Of a stretch of DNA of 64,000 nt, positions 49,847 through 61,290 are shown piece by piece. Each line of letters starts with the position of its first letter. The stretch's first letter is position 1. The notes under the pieces are model-generated. The model was not told the origin of the DNA. It saw nothing but the letters and a program-made list of their open reading frames with translations, and searched no databases. Position numbers and translations under genes: made by a program. This DNA is from Rebecca billardiae RCC1528 (lineage: Eukaryota > Haptophyta): positions 1,736,001-1,800,000 of the forward strand of contig OZ251224.1 in assembly GCA_965240325.2 (NCBI GenBank). Direction: 5' to 3'.

Positions 49847-50836
49847 TTATGTCGACAGTCGCAGCCCGCCGGCACTGACACGGCGGTGGATCTCTTCACT
49901 TTGAGCGCGCATCGCCCGCAGAACATCGAGCTGTGCTTGCGCGGACGCCAACGCGGCCTCAGGGCCAGATGTGATGTCGGCATGGCCCTGGCCGCTGCGG
50001 CCGCTTGCCGAGAGACGCGCGGGGCTTCGCCCAAGCTCAAGAAGCTGCGGCGCTGATGCTGGTGGCTCACCGTGCGCACTCGTGCGCGGCATCCTGGATG
50101 CGCGCTCGCCTCGGGCAGGTCCGCGCTTGGCTTGCCGCTGACGCAGATGTTCCAGAGCGCGCGCGTGGCCACGGTTGGCCTCCTCGACGAGAGACTCGAG
50201 GTCGGCGAGCGACGTGGGCAGTGTGCTGGGCGAGTGCGAGCGCACGCGCCGGCCGCTAACTTTGCGCTGGCTGTCGGCCACCTGGGCTCGACGCGGCTGC
50301 AGATGCGACTGCTCCGGGGGTGGCGGTGGCAACGCCTTGTATTGCTGGATGCGCCCACGCGCTGTCGCTGGCCTCGTGCGGTCGGCGGTCGAGCGGGTCG
50401 TCGCCTTCGATGCTCGAAGGGCGGAGGAGTCCCGTGCCACTGGGCGGCGCGCCGGGCTGTTGGCAGGGAGGATGTCACCGCGCAGTTGCTCCACCCTTGC
50501 ACGCAGGGCAGTGAGGTCGATGTCGTCCACGCTCGTTCGACTCACGCTGAGCGCGTCGCCATCGCCGAGCATACGGCTTGCATGCGCCACGTCGTCGTCG
50601 GCCGCCGCGGTTGACGGCGTGCACAGCTGGCATGTCCTCACGTGCATTGGCCCCAGCTCGGCGTCGAGATTTCGGGCGCCGAGCGTGAGCTTCTCGAGTG
50701 CGGAGCCCTCAAGAGCCGTCTTCAGCGAGTGAAGGTGCTCCGACGTCTCTGGCGAAGAGCCGATGGACGCGCGCAACGAGTTGAAGCGCTTGCGCAGCTC
50801 GGCCACCTCGGGGTCGACTCCGCCCACGCCAGCCAT
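49847..50836 (-). CDS. Hypothetical coiled-coil protein (329 aa)
   Basis: The family is not recognised. The ATG at 50836 gives MAGVGGVDPEVAELRKRFNS, and the first 60 residues are predicted helical. A second helical stretch lies near DIDLTALRARVEQLRGDILP. A basic, Ser/Pro-rich, probably disordered middle (about 120-200) contains PPPPPEQSH. A further helix (LADLESLVEEANRGHARALE HLRQRQAKRG) and a C-terminal helix (AALASAQAQLDVLRAMRAQS) follow. No signal peptide or membrane segment is seen. The gene is intronless and divergent from the thioredoxin-like gene (205 bp between starts). A structural or adaptor role is only a guess. Confidence 0.6.
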   Translation of the reverse strand: MAGVGGVDPEVAELRKRFNSLRASIGSSPETSEHLHSLKTALEGSALEKLTLGARNLDAELGPMHVRTCQLCTPSTAAADDDVAHASRMLGDGDALSVSRTSVDDIDLTALRARVEQLRGDILPANSPARRPVARDSSALRASKATTRSTADRTRPATARGRIQQYKALPPPPPEQSHLQPRRAQVADSQRKVSGRRVRSHSPSTLPTSLADLESLVEEANRGHARALEHLRQRQAKRGPARGERASRMPRTSAHGEPPASAPQLLELGRSPARLSASGRSGQGHADITSGPEAALASAQAQLDVLRAMRAQSEEIHRRVSAGGLRLST

Positions 50837-51041
50837 GGCCGGCCGGAGCTCCGACAACGCGGCCGTTGCAAGAAAAAAAAGCTTGATGCTGCTGCTTGAA
50901 AAGAAAAGAAATGATGAAGCTTAGAGGCTTTCGTCATCGTGACACTGCTATTTTCGCGCTTTTCCTCGCGGCGGGTCGTCGGTTTCGACTTTCGACCCCA
51001 GCTCGGGTCAAGCGGTTGCTGCTAGCGCTGTGCTCGTCAGC

Positions 51042-51496
51042 ATGGCCCCCGGGGGAGACACCGCGTTCATCTCCTCTTTGAAAGATCTCGAGGACTGGAA
51101 CGCCGAAGTGCTGAAGAACCCGGTGCGCATGCTCGTGCGGTCGCACGCACATGGCAAGCCCCCTCTCACCACGCCGCCGCCCGCGCCTGGCCCTCGCGCA
51201 CACAGCATGCGCTGATCACAGTCGATGCGTACACAGAGTGGTGTGGTCCGACAACCATGCTGCACAGAACGCTGAAGAACCTCTTCTACGAGCTTGGTGA
51301 GGAGCATAACATCAAGTTCTGCGAAGCCAACTCGGACAAAATCGCGCCGCTCAAGGTGGAGAAGGAGAAACTCGGGTGCAAGCCCCTTTGGCTCTTCTAT
51401 AAGGATGGCACAGAAGTCACGCGCGTCGAGGGTGCCGATGTGCCGATGATCGAGAAGATTATCCGCCAGCACGCACCAAAGAAGATCGGTGGATGA
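51042..51496 (+). CDS. Thioredoxin-like protein lacking the second active-site Cys (123 aa)
   Basis: Exon 1 is 51042-51122 and exon 2 is 51206-51496 (83-bp intron, donor GTGCGC, acceptor CACAG, phase 0). The junction yields ...EVLKNP|HALITVDAYTEWCGP. This resembles the single thioredoxin domain of the TXNDC3/TXNDC6 (NME8/NME9) type associated with cilia and microtubules: VDAYTEWCGP, HNIKFCEANSDKIAPL, KPLWLFYKDGTEVTRVEGAD and PMIEKIIRQHAP. The active site reads WCGPTT, so the resolving Cys of CGPC is absent. The protein could act by a monothiol mechanism or only bind partners. The length is that of one thioredoxin fold with no NDK domain. An in-frame GTG lies four codons upstream; ATG was chosen. 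Confidence 0.85.
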
Positions 51497-52557
51497 GGAT
51501 CTCCCGAGTCACCGGGCTTGGCCTCATGTCACGCGTGCATGACGCTCTCGTGCACTGCAAGTAGGCCATGCCGCACCTGTGGAACGGACCGTCGCGAGCG
51601 GCGGCCGCCGGTCGGACGGAGCCGGCCGACGTGTCGAATTCTCTTATCAGACAGACCGCAGCCTTTAGCAATGTCGGATCGACGCCACATTAAACTGCGT
51701 TCTTAAGTACGAGGAGTAGCAGCTATGTCATCACATCCATCAATTATAATATAACATTGGCATTTGGCAACCGTGCTAGCTTAGCGGACACCGTCACTGA
51801 GTCGGGCTCGCCTGCGGTGCCGACAGACTCGCCTGATGTGACTGACACTGTGAGTGTGACTAGCCGCGTACTGTTACTCTACTCACTACTGGCTCTAGCT
51901 GAACACAGAACCGAGTGTCAGTCAGTTCAGCCGCTCCGGGCGCTCGCGCGGACGCCCCTCAGAGGCCCGCCGCCCGACCCCGTCAGTGCGTCACTCACGT
52001 GTACGCCGCCCATCGCCGGTCAAGAGTGGCGGTCAACCGGGTCCGCGGACTGTCGGTCTAGCTAGGACTCTAGGAGCCGCCCGGACTGGCCGGAGCCCGG
52101 ATTATTCTCACAGTCAGATCATCAGAGTCAGGCGCGGCTGGATCAGACCCGCATCAGACTGAGATCGTCATGGCAGTCGGTCACGGCCCGTCACGGGCCC
52201 CGGAGGCCGGGAGGCGGAGTGCGTGTCACGTTGCGTGCCGCGGTGCCGCCCTCTCTGAGAGTGAGAGGCCCTCTGCTCTGAGTCTGGGCCACGCCCCCTG
52301 CTGGCAGGCTGGCCTGGGCCTGGCCCTGCCCCCCACCGCGGTCCGCGCCTGCGGGCCCCGCGCGCGCGGCGCCTCGGAACCGAGACGAGTAGACGACTGC
52401 TGAGTAAATATTAACGAAACTCTTAAGGCGGCTAGCAGTTAAGGCCTTGTCATCTGAGTAGAACTACGGCGACGCATTATCTGTATATCAGTATCACTCG
52501 ATCAATCGTCATGATCCGAGATGACTGAACGCTGCCGCGGCTCCCAAGGGCAAGAGG
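51497..52557. other. Convergent 3' spacer, no gene seen
   Basis: This spacer lies between the thioredoxin-like and IQ/DPF genes. It contains runs of GACTGACACTGTGAGTGTGA-type short repeats near 51770-51870. No exon or RNA gene is recognised. Confidence 0.6.
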
Positions 52558-55500
52558 TCAGAGGATCTCCTCGTCTGACAGGTCGACGACGTCATCCACG
52601 CCACCAAAGGCGCTGCCCAGCGCAGGCGCCGCGGGGGGCGGAGGCGCCGGCTCGTGGGCCCTCGGCTCGGTACGCGCCCCCGGACCCGTCCCCGCAGCAA
52701 TCGCGTTGCCGGACACGGTCGTGAGCGGCACCGGTCGCGCCGCAGGTGCCTTTGGCTCGTCCGGCTGCAGCCAGGACGGGCGGCTGGCGTTGGTGCCGGT
52801 AGGTGCCGGCGCCGGCCGCATGTCGGCGCCGCCTGCCGCTGCGGGCCCGTTCATTCGGGCCGCCCCAAGCCCAGCACCAGCAGCGCCGCCGGACTCGCCC
52901 GCGTCTGCCGCGCGCCGGCTCATCGCTGTGAGCGCGTCTGGCACGGCGCCGAATGGGTCAGCGACCGGCGCGCGCTTGTGCTGCTCGATCACCTCGGTCG
53001 GGTCGGGCACGGAGGCGAAGGGGTCACGCGCGACCACGCGCTTGGCGCCCAGCACGTCCGCCGCCGCGTCGGGCGAGCCCTTTGCGAACGGGTCGGCTGC
53101 GGGCAGCCGTCTGGGCGGGGCAAACAGTGAGCTGCCCGTGGCGGCACCGCCGCCAAAGCCCGACGCGCCGTCCTCCGTCGCTGCAGCCTCCTGCTGCGCC
53201 GACGGCCGCCTGCGGCCTCGGCCGACCGCGCCCGTGTCGCCGCCCACCGCGCCCACAGCCGGGCCGGGCTCGCTCGCCCCAGGCCAGGACGGCCCGGGCG
53301 GCGTCGCCCCCGCCCCGCCCGACCCGCGTCGCTGCGCGCCGAGTGGCACGACGTCCGCTCCGCCGCTCGCGGATGGTGCCACCGCGAGCGCAGGAGCAGG
53401 CCCAGCCGCCGCGGGCGGAGCGGCGCCGCTCGCACCTGCGTCGGGTGTGATTGGCCGCGAGCTGCGGCGAGACGGGACGCCGCTCCCGGCGCTAGGCACG
53501 TAGGCGTGCGCCGGCTCGGCGGGCCCAGCGCTCACCGCCCCCTGCGGAGACGCTCTGTCTGCGCTGGCCGCCGCGCCGCTGCAGGCTGGTGCCGCGCTGA
53601 TGCCACCCATCGCAGCGGGGCGGCATGAGGCAGCCGCAGGATTGGGCTGCTGGACAAAGGACGGGACGTAACCGCCGCCGCCGCCGACGCCGTCCGGCGG
53701 CTCCGGCGAGTCCAGCAAGCGCCGCCGGCCCTGCCGCCGCCCGGCCGCCGCGGGCGGCTGGGATGGCGGCGGCGCCGGCTGTAGCGCCGCTGGCTGCGGC
53801 GCCGCCTCGGCCGCCTGGCCCGCGGGCGGTGGCCCACCGAGCCACGAGGGCAGCGGCGCTGCGGCCGCCGCGTCGGCTGGCGCCGCGCGCCCCTCCGTTC
53901 CCACGGGCGCGTCGGCCGGGAGGAGCGGCGGCCGCGCGGCACTCGGCTGCGCAGCCGCAGGCTGCTGCGGCGGCGCGTGTGGCGCGGCCCCGAGTGGCGG
54001 TGCTGGCGCCTGCGCGGGCTCGTTGGCCCAGACGGAGAAGGTGGGCTTGTGGCTGGCCAGGCTCATGCTCGGCTTGCTCGCCGGGCCAGGCGGTGGCGGC
54101 GCGACCGCGCCGCTCGAGAGCGCGGGCAGCGCGCCCGCCGAGCCCGCCGAGCCCGCCGCAGCCTGCTGCTGCGGCTGCTGCTGCGGCAGAGCACTCACCG
54201 AGACCAGCACAGGTGCGTTCGGATCGAGGGTTGGCGGCGGCGGCGAGCCCGGGGCGGCGGGCTGCGGGGAGGGCTTCGGCGCCGCGGCCATGCCCGGGTT
54301 GCCCACCTCCCACGGCTTCTTCTTCGCCCCCTTCCGCCCGCCGCCGAACGGGTTGATCACGCTCGACACCGGAGCTGGCGGCGGTGCCGGCGGCGACGGT
54401 GCCGGTAGGGATGTCTCGGCCGGGGGCGCCTCTGCGGCGGCGGCTGGCGCTGCGACTGGCGGCGTGGACGGCGCAGGCGTCGGCGCAACCGGCGAGACGG
54501 CCGCCGGCGCGGCGTGGAGCGCTGCGCGCGGCGGGCTCTCGCTCACCGCCGGCTGCGCCGTCGGCCGCGCCTCGTCGACCGCCGGCGCCGCTGCGGGCGC
54601 ATACTGCAGCTCACGCCTCGTGGCGGACGATCGTCGTCTGAACGTGAGCTGGATGATGGCCGCGGCGCTCTCCGCGGCGTACTCCTGCAGATCGACGCCG
54701 GCCTCGTCGTCGGCGACGGGCGCGGCGGGCGCGGGCGAGCCGTCGGGCGAGCCCACAGCCGAGCTGAGCGCGGGGTCCGGCTCGCCCAGCCGCTCCGCGT
54801 TGTCGCGCGTGCGCGTCTGCTTCTCCTGCGCGCGGAGAAGGCGCCACGCACACGGGAGAAAGAGCGAGGGAGAGAGAGAGGCGCGCGTGAGCCAAGGCGG
54901 CAGCGAGCGTGTGCCGTGGCGCCACGCCCATGCTCGCGCGAACTCGCGTGCGGCCTGCCCCAGCGCGAGCCGGGTGCTCGGCGCGACGGCGCGCACGTCG
55001 GCCGCGCCGGCGCGCGCTGCGCTGCGCTCACCTCGAGTTTGGCGGCCAGCCTGTCTCGCTCCTTGCGCATCGCAGCCACCTCCGCCTCGGCGTCGCGCAC
55101 CTTGACCTTGATGCGCTTGTCGTCGGCCTCGTGCTCGCGCCGCACGTGCGCGAGCCGCTTCTCCATCTGCGCGAGCTCCTCGCGCTCCGCGCCGAGCTCG
55201 GGATCATCCTCGTCCGCGTCCGGCCGGTCGATGTCAATGTAGCCGGCGGCCACGCGCTTCTGCATGCGCTTCACCTTGTCCTGCTCGAGCCTGAGCTCGC
55301 GGCGCAGGCGCTCGGTGCGCATGGAGGCGCGCGTGAACTCCTTCTGCAGCTTGGCGCGCCGCTGGTCGTCCAGCCGCTGCAGCTTCTGGTACTTTTTGAG
55401 ACGGCTCGTCAGCTGCGCCTGCTCCTCCTCGAGCGCCTTCAGGACGGTCGGGTCGTCGTCGTCGTCGTCTTGCTTCAGCTGGTGGAGCTGGCGCTCGAGC

Positions 55501-55953
55501 ACGCGGTTCTCGGTGGAGAGCGTCGCGTGCTCCTTCGCCTTCTCCTTCACCAGATTCTGCAGCCGCGTCACGCTCTCGTCCTGCACGGCATTGTCGAGCT
55601 GCGACCGCATGCGTGCAATCTCGCGCTTGAGCCGAGCCACGTCTCGGTCGATCTCGTGCAGCTCGTCCCTCGCCACGCGGCTGCGGCTGTCGGGCCGCTG
55701 GGCGACGCGCATCATGCCGCCATGCCGTGCATCCTCCAGCTCTTTCCTCGATTGCGCGAGCTGCTCCGCCCAAGCGCCGCGGGCGCGCGCGGTGGCAGCG
55801 CGGGCCCGTTAGTGATTCGCGCGCGCACACCGCCGTGTCGAGGCAGCAGGCTGGGTGCGCGCGGTGGGATGGTGCGCCGATACACGGAGAGCGCAGACGT
55901 ACCTGATTCAAGAGCGCCTGGTGCTCGGCGCGCAGCGAGTGCAGCGCCGACAT
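52558..55953 (-). CDS. Coiled-coil protein with IQ motif and DPF/NPF motifs (1,015 aa)
   Basis: Three exons: 55953-55903, 55760-55032 and 54825-52558 (introns 142 and 206 bp, GT-AG, phase 0). The protein starts MSALHSLRAEHQALLNQ. Residues about 18-260 form a long coiled coil (ELHEIDRDVARLKREIARMR ... LEQDKVKRMQKRVAAGYIDI). An IQ-type calmodulin-binding helix follows (AAAIIQLTFRRRSSATRREL, near 310). The remaining 700 residues are disordered and Pro/Ala-rich, with INPFGGGRKG, ADPFAKGSPD, RDPFASVPD and ADPFGAVPD. NPF binds EH domains, and DPF binds the AP-2 alpha-adaptin ear in endocytic proteins such as Eps15. Here they suggest a membrane-traffic scaffold, which is inference. It ends in an acidic VDLSDEEIL. 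Divergent from the Rieske gene (222 bp). Confidence 0.8.
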
Positions 55954-56175
55954 CGCGCCCGGCGGCGAGGGCCAAGGGCGAGCCCCCCAAACCGCCGCCA
56001 CCAGCACTCGTTCAGGCCAAGGTCGATGGCGGTCGTTCTTTGAAGCTTCAAGCTTTCCTCCATCATTGTCCGGACGAGTTCAAGGAGTCCGGTTGGCATT
56101 GAGTCGAGGCATCATCATCGGGAGGCAGCTCCCACGCCTCTCGATCGGGCGCACCTCGGGCAAGACAGTGGCGAC

Positions 56176-56987
56176 ATGTTGGCTGCGCTTCGTGCAACGA
56201 CGGCGAGGTCGTGCCGCGTGGCGGCGGCGCCGATGCTGAGCCGCGCTCAGTCGACGGCGGTGTCGACGACCGTGAAGGCCACCGAGAACAGCCTCCCCCT
56301 GCCGCACGAGAAGTACACGGACGCCACTCCCTGGGAGAAGCACCAGGAGTACACGCGCCACGGCGAGCCCAACATGCGCACATACAACTACATGCTGATG
56401 GGCGGCGCGCGCCTGATGGGCGCGTCGGCGTCGCGGCTCGTGCTGATCAAATTCCTCGCTCAGATGAACCCCTCGGCTGACGTCCTCGCCCTCGCCAACG
56501 TCGAGGTGGACGTGAGCAAACTTGAGCAGGGGCAGTCGATGACGATCAAGTGGCGCGGGAAGCCCGTCTTTGTGCGCCGCCGGACGGACGAGGAGATCCA
56601 GTTGGCGAACGACGTGAACCTGTCAGAGCTCCGCGATCCGCAGACTGATGCGGACCGCATCCGCCACGAGCCCGAGTGGCTCGTCCTCCTCGGCGTGTGC
56701 ACGCACCTGGGATGCGTGCCGATCGGCAACGCGGGCGAGTACAGCGGCTGGTTCTGCCCTTGCCACGGCTCGCACTACGACACGTCGGGCCGGATTCGCA
56801 AGGGTCCCGCCCCGTACAACCTCGAGGTGAGCGCGCGCGCGCGCGCGCGCGCAAGAAGCCTCGCATCCTCGCGCACCTGCCGCTGAGCGGCCACGCCTGC
56901 CGCCCCACCTCGCCCGCCCCACGGGCACCGCGCGCGCAGGTGCCGCCATACAGCTTCATGGAGGACGGCAAGCTGATCATCGGCTGA
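56176..56987 (+). CDS. Mitochondrial ubiquinol-cytochrome c reductase Rieske iron-sulfur subunit
   Basis: Subunit of respiratory complex III that passes electrons from ubiquinol to cytochrome c1. Exon 1 is 56176-56826 and exon 2 is 56940-56987 (113-bp intron, donor GTGAGC), giving 232 aa. An Arg/Ala N-terminus ([20 protein letters not shown]) fits mitochondrial import. The membrane helix region is about 75-95 ([18 protein letters not shown]), followed by the flexible hinge. The [2Fe-2S] cluster motifs are CTHLGC (Cys175, His177, Cys180) and CPCHGSHYD (Cys194, Cys196, His197), with Cys180 and Cys196 as the structural disulfide pair. Exon 2 supplies the family end [15 protein letters not shown]. 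It is a mitochondrial rather than a plastid b6f form, judged by the CTHLGC context and [14 protein letters not shown]. Confidence 0.94.
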
Positions 56988-58746
56988 GCAATGTCTCCGC
57001 CACACCCGGAGCGGCAGGCGAAGAACGACGCGGCAGTCCCATACCATGGGAAGCGTCGTTGCCCCTTCTCCTGTCGGCTCTGTGCAGCTGGGACACCTGC
57101 TCCGACGTGTGATCTCTTTGACAGCGCGGGCCCGACAGGCAATCCGTGCGCGGTCGTCGTCGCCGATCTGAGGTGTCTCTGCTGGGGCAGGGGGATGCGC
57201 CGCCTGCCCAGTGCCCGCCTGCGACGTGCAGCGTGCAGCCGCGAGGCTGAAGTTTCGGCCCTCTGGAGCTTCGTGCCATTTGCTGTCAGCTGTGTTGTGA
57301 GCAGCTCAGCCGTCAGCGGTCCGTGCGGTGTCACGACTGTCACGTGACACGTCACGACGATTCGCGGTACGCAGTCCCCAGTCGGCCCTGCCACTTGGCC
57401 TTGGGTTCGGCCGGGCTCGCTCTCACGGGGCTCGTCGCTGCCGCGGCCGATTGCTCATTATTAGTCATTGCCATCGGGCCCGGCATCATTCAGGGCGTTG
57501 CCGCCAACTGACTATGAACTGTTATAATATTGTAATATTGTTAACGACATAACGTTATTCGTTAACGTTTCGCCGCCCGACCGCCACTCGGCCTCGCCAG
57601 CGGGCCCAGGCGCCAGCCGACCGTGGGCGACTGATGACTGATCCGGGTGCCGCCCGCGTCGGGCTCGGCGTCTGCGGTGGCAATGCCAATTAATGAGTGT
57701 AGTCGTCACGGAATAATAATAATATGATGCCGCCACGCCCGCACCGGCACCGGACCCCGGGTATCAATCTTAGAGTAAATATTCTTAGCGTAGGAATAAT
57801 CGTATATATATATATATATATATAGTTATCTCGGTTTTAAAATATCGGTAAACTTGAGTTGATACGGTCACCGATCGGCAGCCAGTCGTCGCGTGGCCAA
57901 AAAGCTATATTAAAATATAGACGATATGTGTGCATCAATATTAACGTGAGACGTGACCAGGATGAGGACGAGGCAGTACAGTAGTGAGCAGGACCGTGCA
58001 TTTATCATGTGACACTGATGCTGCATGTCACGACGTCGACTTGTGAGCTTTGATGTGCGCTGCCGCGCTGGGACCACTGATTGGCTGCCTGTGCCGGGCA
58101 GCAGCCGCGCCGCTGCGCGGATCATCCGGTCATGTCTCATGAGTCGTCATGATATGTCATGTAGCTATAGCTGAATCATCATGATGTGACATGTGACTCA
58201 TCATCGGTCCGAATTGTACGGGCTGGTCGTCACTCGGGCGCCACTGACACTGTCACTCGGCCGTGTCCGTGTAATCGGATGCCGCGGACGAACACTTTTC
58301 TTGTGACATTGACAATGTGACTGGCAATGCTAGCAGTGACTGACATTTGCACCCGAGCCACCGCCGGGTGGCGCGCGGGTGCCCGCGGCAGGCGCGGCCG
58401 CTAGGCCGTCGGCGCCGCGCCCGGGGCCGGGCCCGGCCGCCCGCGGCCGAGACCCGATCATCAGACGTCAGCATGGACCCGCGGCGCAGCCGCCCTGACC
58501 GGTGACCCTGTCCCTGTCCCGCAGAGAATGACCGGACCGTCCGGGCCGCAGCGGCGGTGTGGGGCCGCGGACCGCCAGACCGCGTCGGCGTGGGTCCGCA
58601 CGCCCAGGCTTAGGGCGAGGCTTATTTATTAGCGCCGGACATCAGTCTCATCCGTCATCGGCAGTGGGCCAGTGGCACAGACTGGCAGTTACCGTATAGA
58701 TATGACCGCGTTCCGCGGTCCTTTTCCGTAGAACCAACGCAGTTGG
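56988..58746. other. Intergenic spacer with TA microsatellite
   Basis: AT-richer DNA with a (TA)n run at 57803-57824 and an imperfect palindrome around 58133-58205 (CATGA/TCATG-rich). No gene is recognised; the GC-rich tail near 58370-58460 keeps frames open without motifs. Confidence 0.6.
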
Positions 58747-60734
58747 GGGCCCGCGGCGCAGTGGTTGAGAATGAGACCGTGACGTCGTCAATCCGCACGG
58801 TCTGGCGTCTGCCTGGCAGTCAGACAGGCCGAGCCGCACCGTCTCGGAGAGTGAGTGAGAGTCAGACCCGTCCGTCGGACTCGCGGCGCGTGAATGGGCG
58901 CGCCGACGGCCAAGGGTGGCACGGGACACCAGCGGACGGGCCGCGCGGGGAAGCGGGGCGGCGCGCGCGCAGGGCGAGAGGCGCGGACGGGCCGCGCGGG
59001 GAAGCGGGGCGGCGCGCGTGCAGGGCGAGAGGCGCCGCGCGGCGCGGGCCGGCGCGTGCGCGCGCGCGCGCGCACCTGCTTGAGGTGCTCGCGCTGCGCC
59101 ATGCGCTCGACGAAGGGCCGCTGGTCGCTCAGCCGGCGCGCCTCGGGCCGGCATAGCGAGAGCGCGCGCCACTGCTGCCCGCCCACGCTGCGCAGCCACG
59201 CGCAGACCGAGCGGAGCTCGGGGTGGGACGAAGCGAGTGGCGTGTCGCGCCCGCCGCCAGGCGCACGCGTGCCCTGCTCCGCACCGCGCCGCCGTGCTCG
59301 CCCGCCGCCTGCTCCGCCGCGTCGGCCTCGAGGATGGCGGCGGCCAGCGGCAGGCTGAGCGGCGCGCGCTCGCCCACCGTAGCTTCGAGGGCCGTCCACA
59401 CCTGCTCGAGCTGCTGCAGGGCGTGGACAAGGGCAGCGCGCGCGCCCAGCGCATCCGTGCCGCGTGACGCAGCGCGTCGAGCTCGGCGTCTCGCTTCGCC
59501 AGCTCGGCGCCCAGCGCCTCTGCGCGCACGCGTCGAGCTCGGCGTCGCGCTTTGCCAGCTCGGCGCCCAGCGCCTTCACGCGCACGTGCTCGTGTATCTG
59601 CGCGCGCACGGCCTGCGCGCCGCCGCCCATCTGCGCGCGCAGACTCGGACTCGTCGCGGCTGGCTGCTAGGGAGTGCTAGGGTGCGCGCCGCGTAGTCGA
59701 TGGCCAAGGCCTGCAGCCAGCGCGCCTGCACCGAGAAAAGAAGGCGCGGCACGCGCGCTATAACCCAGTCCACGCAGACACGCGAGCGCGTGCTGGAGCG
59801 GCGCGCCGGGGCAACCGTCCACGTCGGCCGCGCGGGAGCCGCAGGTACTCTCGCGTGCCTGCGCGACGCAGCGCGCACGCACAGCGAAACGGGCGCGGGG
59901 TAGAAATCAGGAGAGCGCCGCCGCCCGCGCACCACCCCACCGAGAGTGCGCACATGCGCACGCCACGACATGGCACGACATGGCGCACGAGTCGGACGCA
60001 ACGCCCGACAGACAGAAGCCTTCGAAAATCCGCGCGCGCCCGCAAACGCGGCCGCGCGCGCGGGCGGGCGCGCGGGCGGGCGCGCGGGCGTGCGTGCGCC
60101 ACCCGCGCGGGAGGCGCCCGCGGCCGCGCGGGCGGCGCGCGCGCGGCGCGCGCTCCGCGCGGTCGTCCACACCGATGGCGGTCGATCGAGGGCGACGAGG
60201 GCTCGCCCCGTTTTGGAGCGAGCGCGTGCCGCGCGCCCCCTGGCCCCCAACTGGGTATGATAATACCCACAATTACCCAAAATGACCTTATGCCCCCAAC
60301 ACCGTTAGCGAGCCAATGTACTGATATGATATACTGAACGAGAGTACCCACAATTACCCAATATACTCCAGTAGTGAATACGACCCCGACGAAGCCAATA
60401 TATATCGGTTGGTTACTTCGCTGATCCCGTAAGGACGTGCAAAAATAGCCTCAAAGAAGCTGACGCTTGTATTGGACTTGTAACCGTCCTACTTCACACA
60501 GAAGTGAACTCTCACGCCCGGCCGTCCACGATTGATTAGGGGAATGTCGTGGACGCGGTTTTTTTCTCCGTGATGCATCTGTAGAGAGGGTCTCAAAATT
60601 CGAAACTCGGTCTCCGCCAGCCCTAAAAATCGGCCCCCGCGTCCCTTTTTCTTGATCAAAGATCTTTTTGAAACGTGGTTCCGGCCCGCTGGTGCGGGCT
60701 CCACGCTGCGCGCTCCGCCCTGCACCGCGGGCCA
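58747..60734 (-). repeat. Second, longer copy of the GGCCCGCGG-ended repeat family
   Basis: Inverse of the 48101-49516 copy. The ends are GGCCCGCGGCGCA near 58747 and the complement of GGCCCGCGGTGCA at about 60734. On the minus strand it includes the MQGGARSVEP stretch (60725), a GC-rich AR-repeat tract (60040-60160), two tandem ALGAELAKRDAELDA-encoding units (about 59465-59575) and a conserved tail QQWRALSLCRPEARRLSDQR (about 59110-59190) in a different frame. Paired blocks ACCCACAATTACCCAA at 60264 and 60347 are specific to this copy. Coding potential is fragmented. Confidence 0.5.
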
Positions 60735-61290
60735 TTAGAGAGTAGAGATTCGAGTGGCACCGTCTCAGGCTCTCACACAGGCCTGCCAGCAGAGAGCTTG
60801 GCAAGCCCTGGCCCGGTGCGGCGGGACGGCACGGTAGCGCGGCCGCGGGGGCGTTCGCGCCGCCTATAGCGGGTAGTCAACCCGGTAGTGAATCAGCGTC
60901 ATCGGGTAACTTACACTTACTGTACACATACAGTCAGACCGTAGTCTGTCTCTGAATCGGCCCCGGCGGCAGTATTAGTAACGGTCGTAACCGACTCGAC
61001 GAGTCGTGCCGGTCCGCGCGGTGGTGGTCCTGTCACGAGAAGGTTACACCCCCCAGAAAAGCCGTATAGTAGAAATGTAGCCTATGCCTCCTATATGTAA
61101 CGTCGTGGTCTCCTATGTGTAACTAGTAAGCCCGGTCCAGCCCTGTCACTATGTAAAGTGTAACCTTCTCGCGGCTCTGCGGAAGTTTCTAGGAAAGGCA
61201 CGCGCGCCCCGCGCGCGCGCAGTGCCGCCGCGCGCGCGCGACTGATCTGGCCGGCGCGACCATATGAGCCAGGCCACCACCCACTTCGGC
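60735..61290. other. Spacer before the satellite array
   Basis: No gene is seen. From about 61190 the sequence is GC-rich and its last part (GAGCCAGGCCACCACCCACT, 61266-61285) resembles a diverged half-unit of the satellite that follows. Confidence 0.6.
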
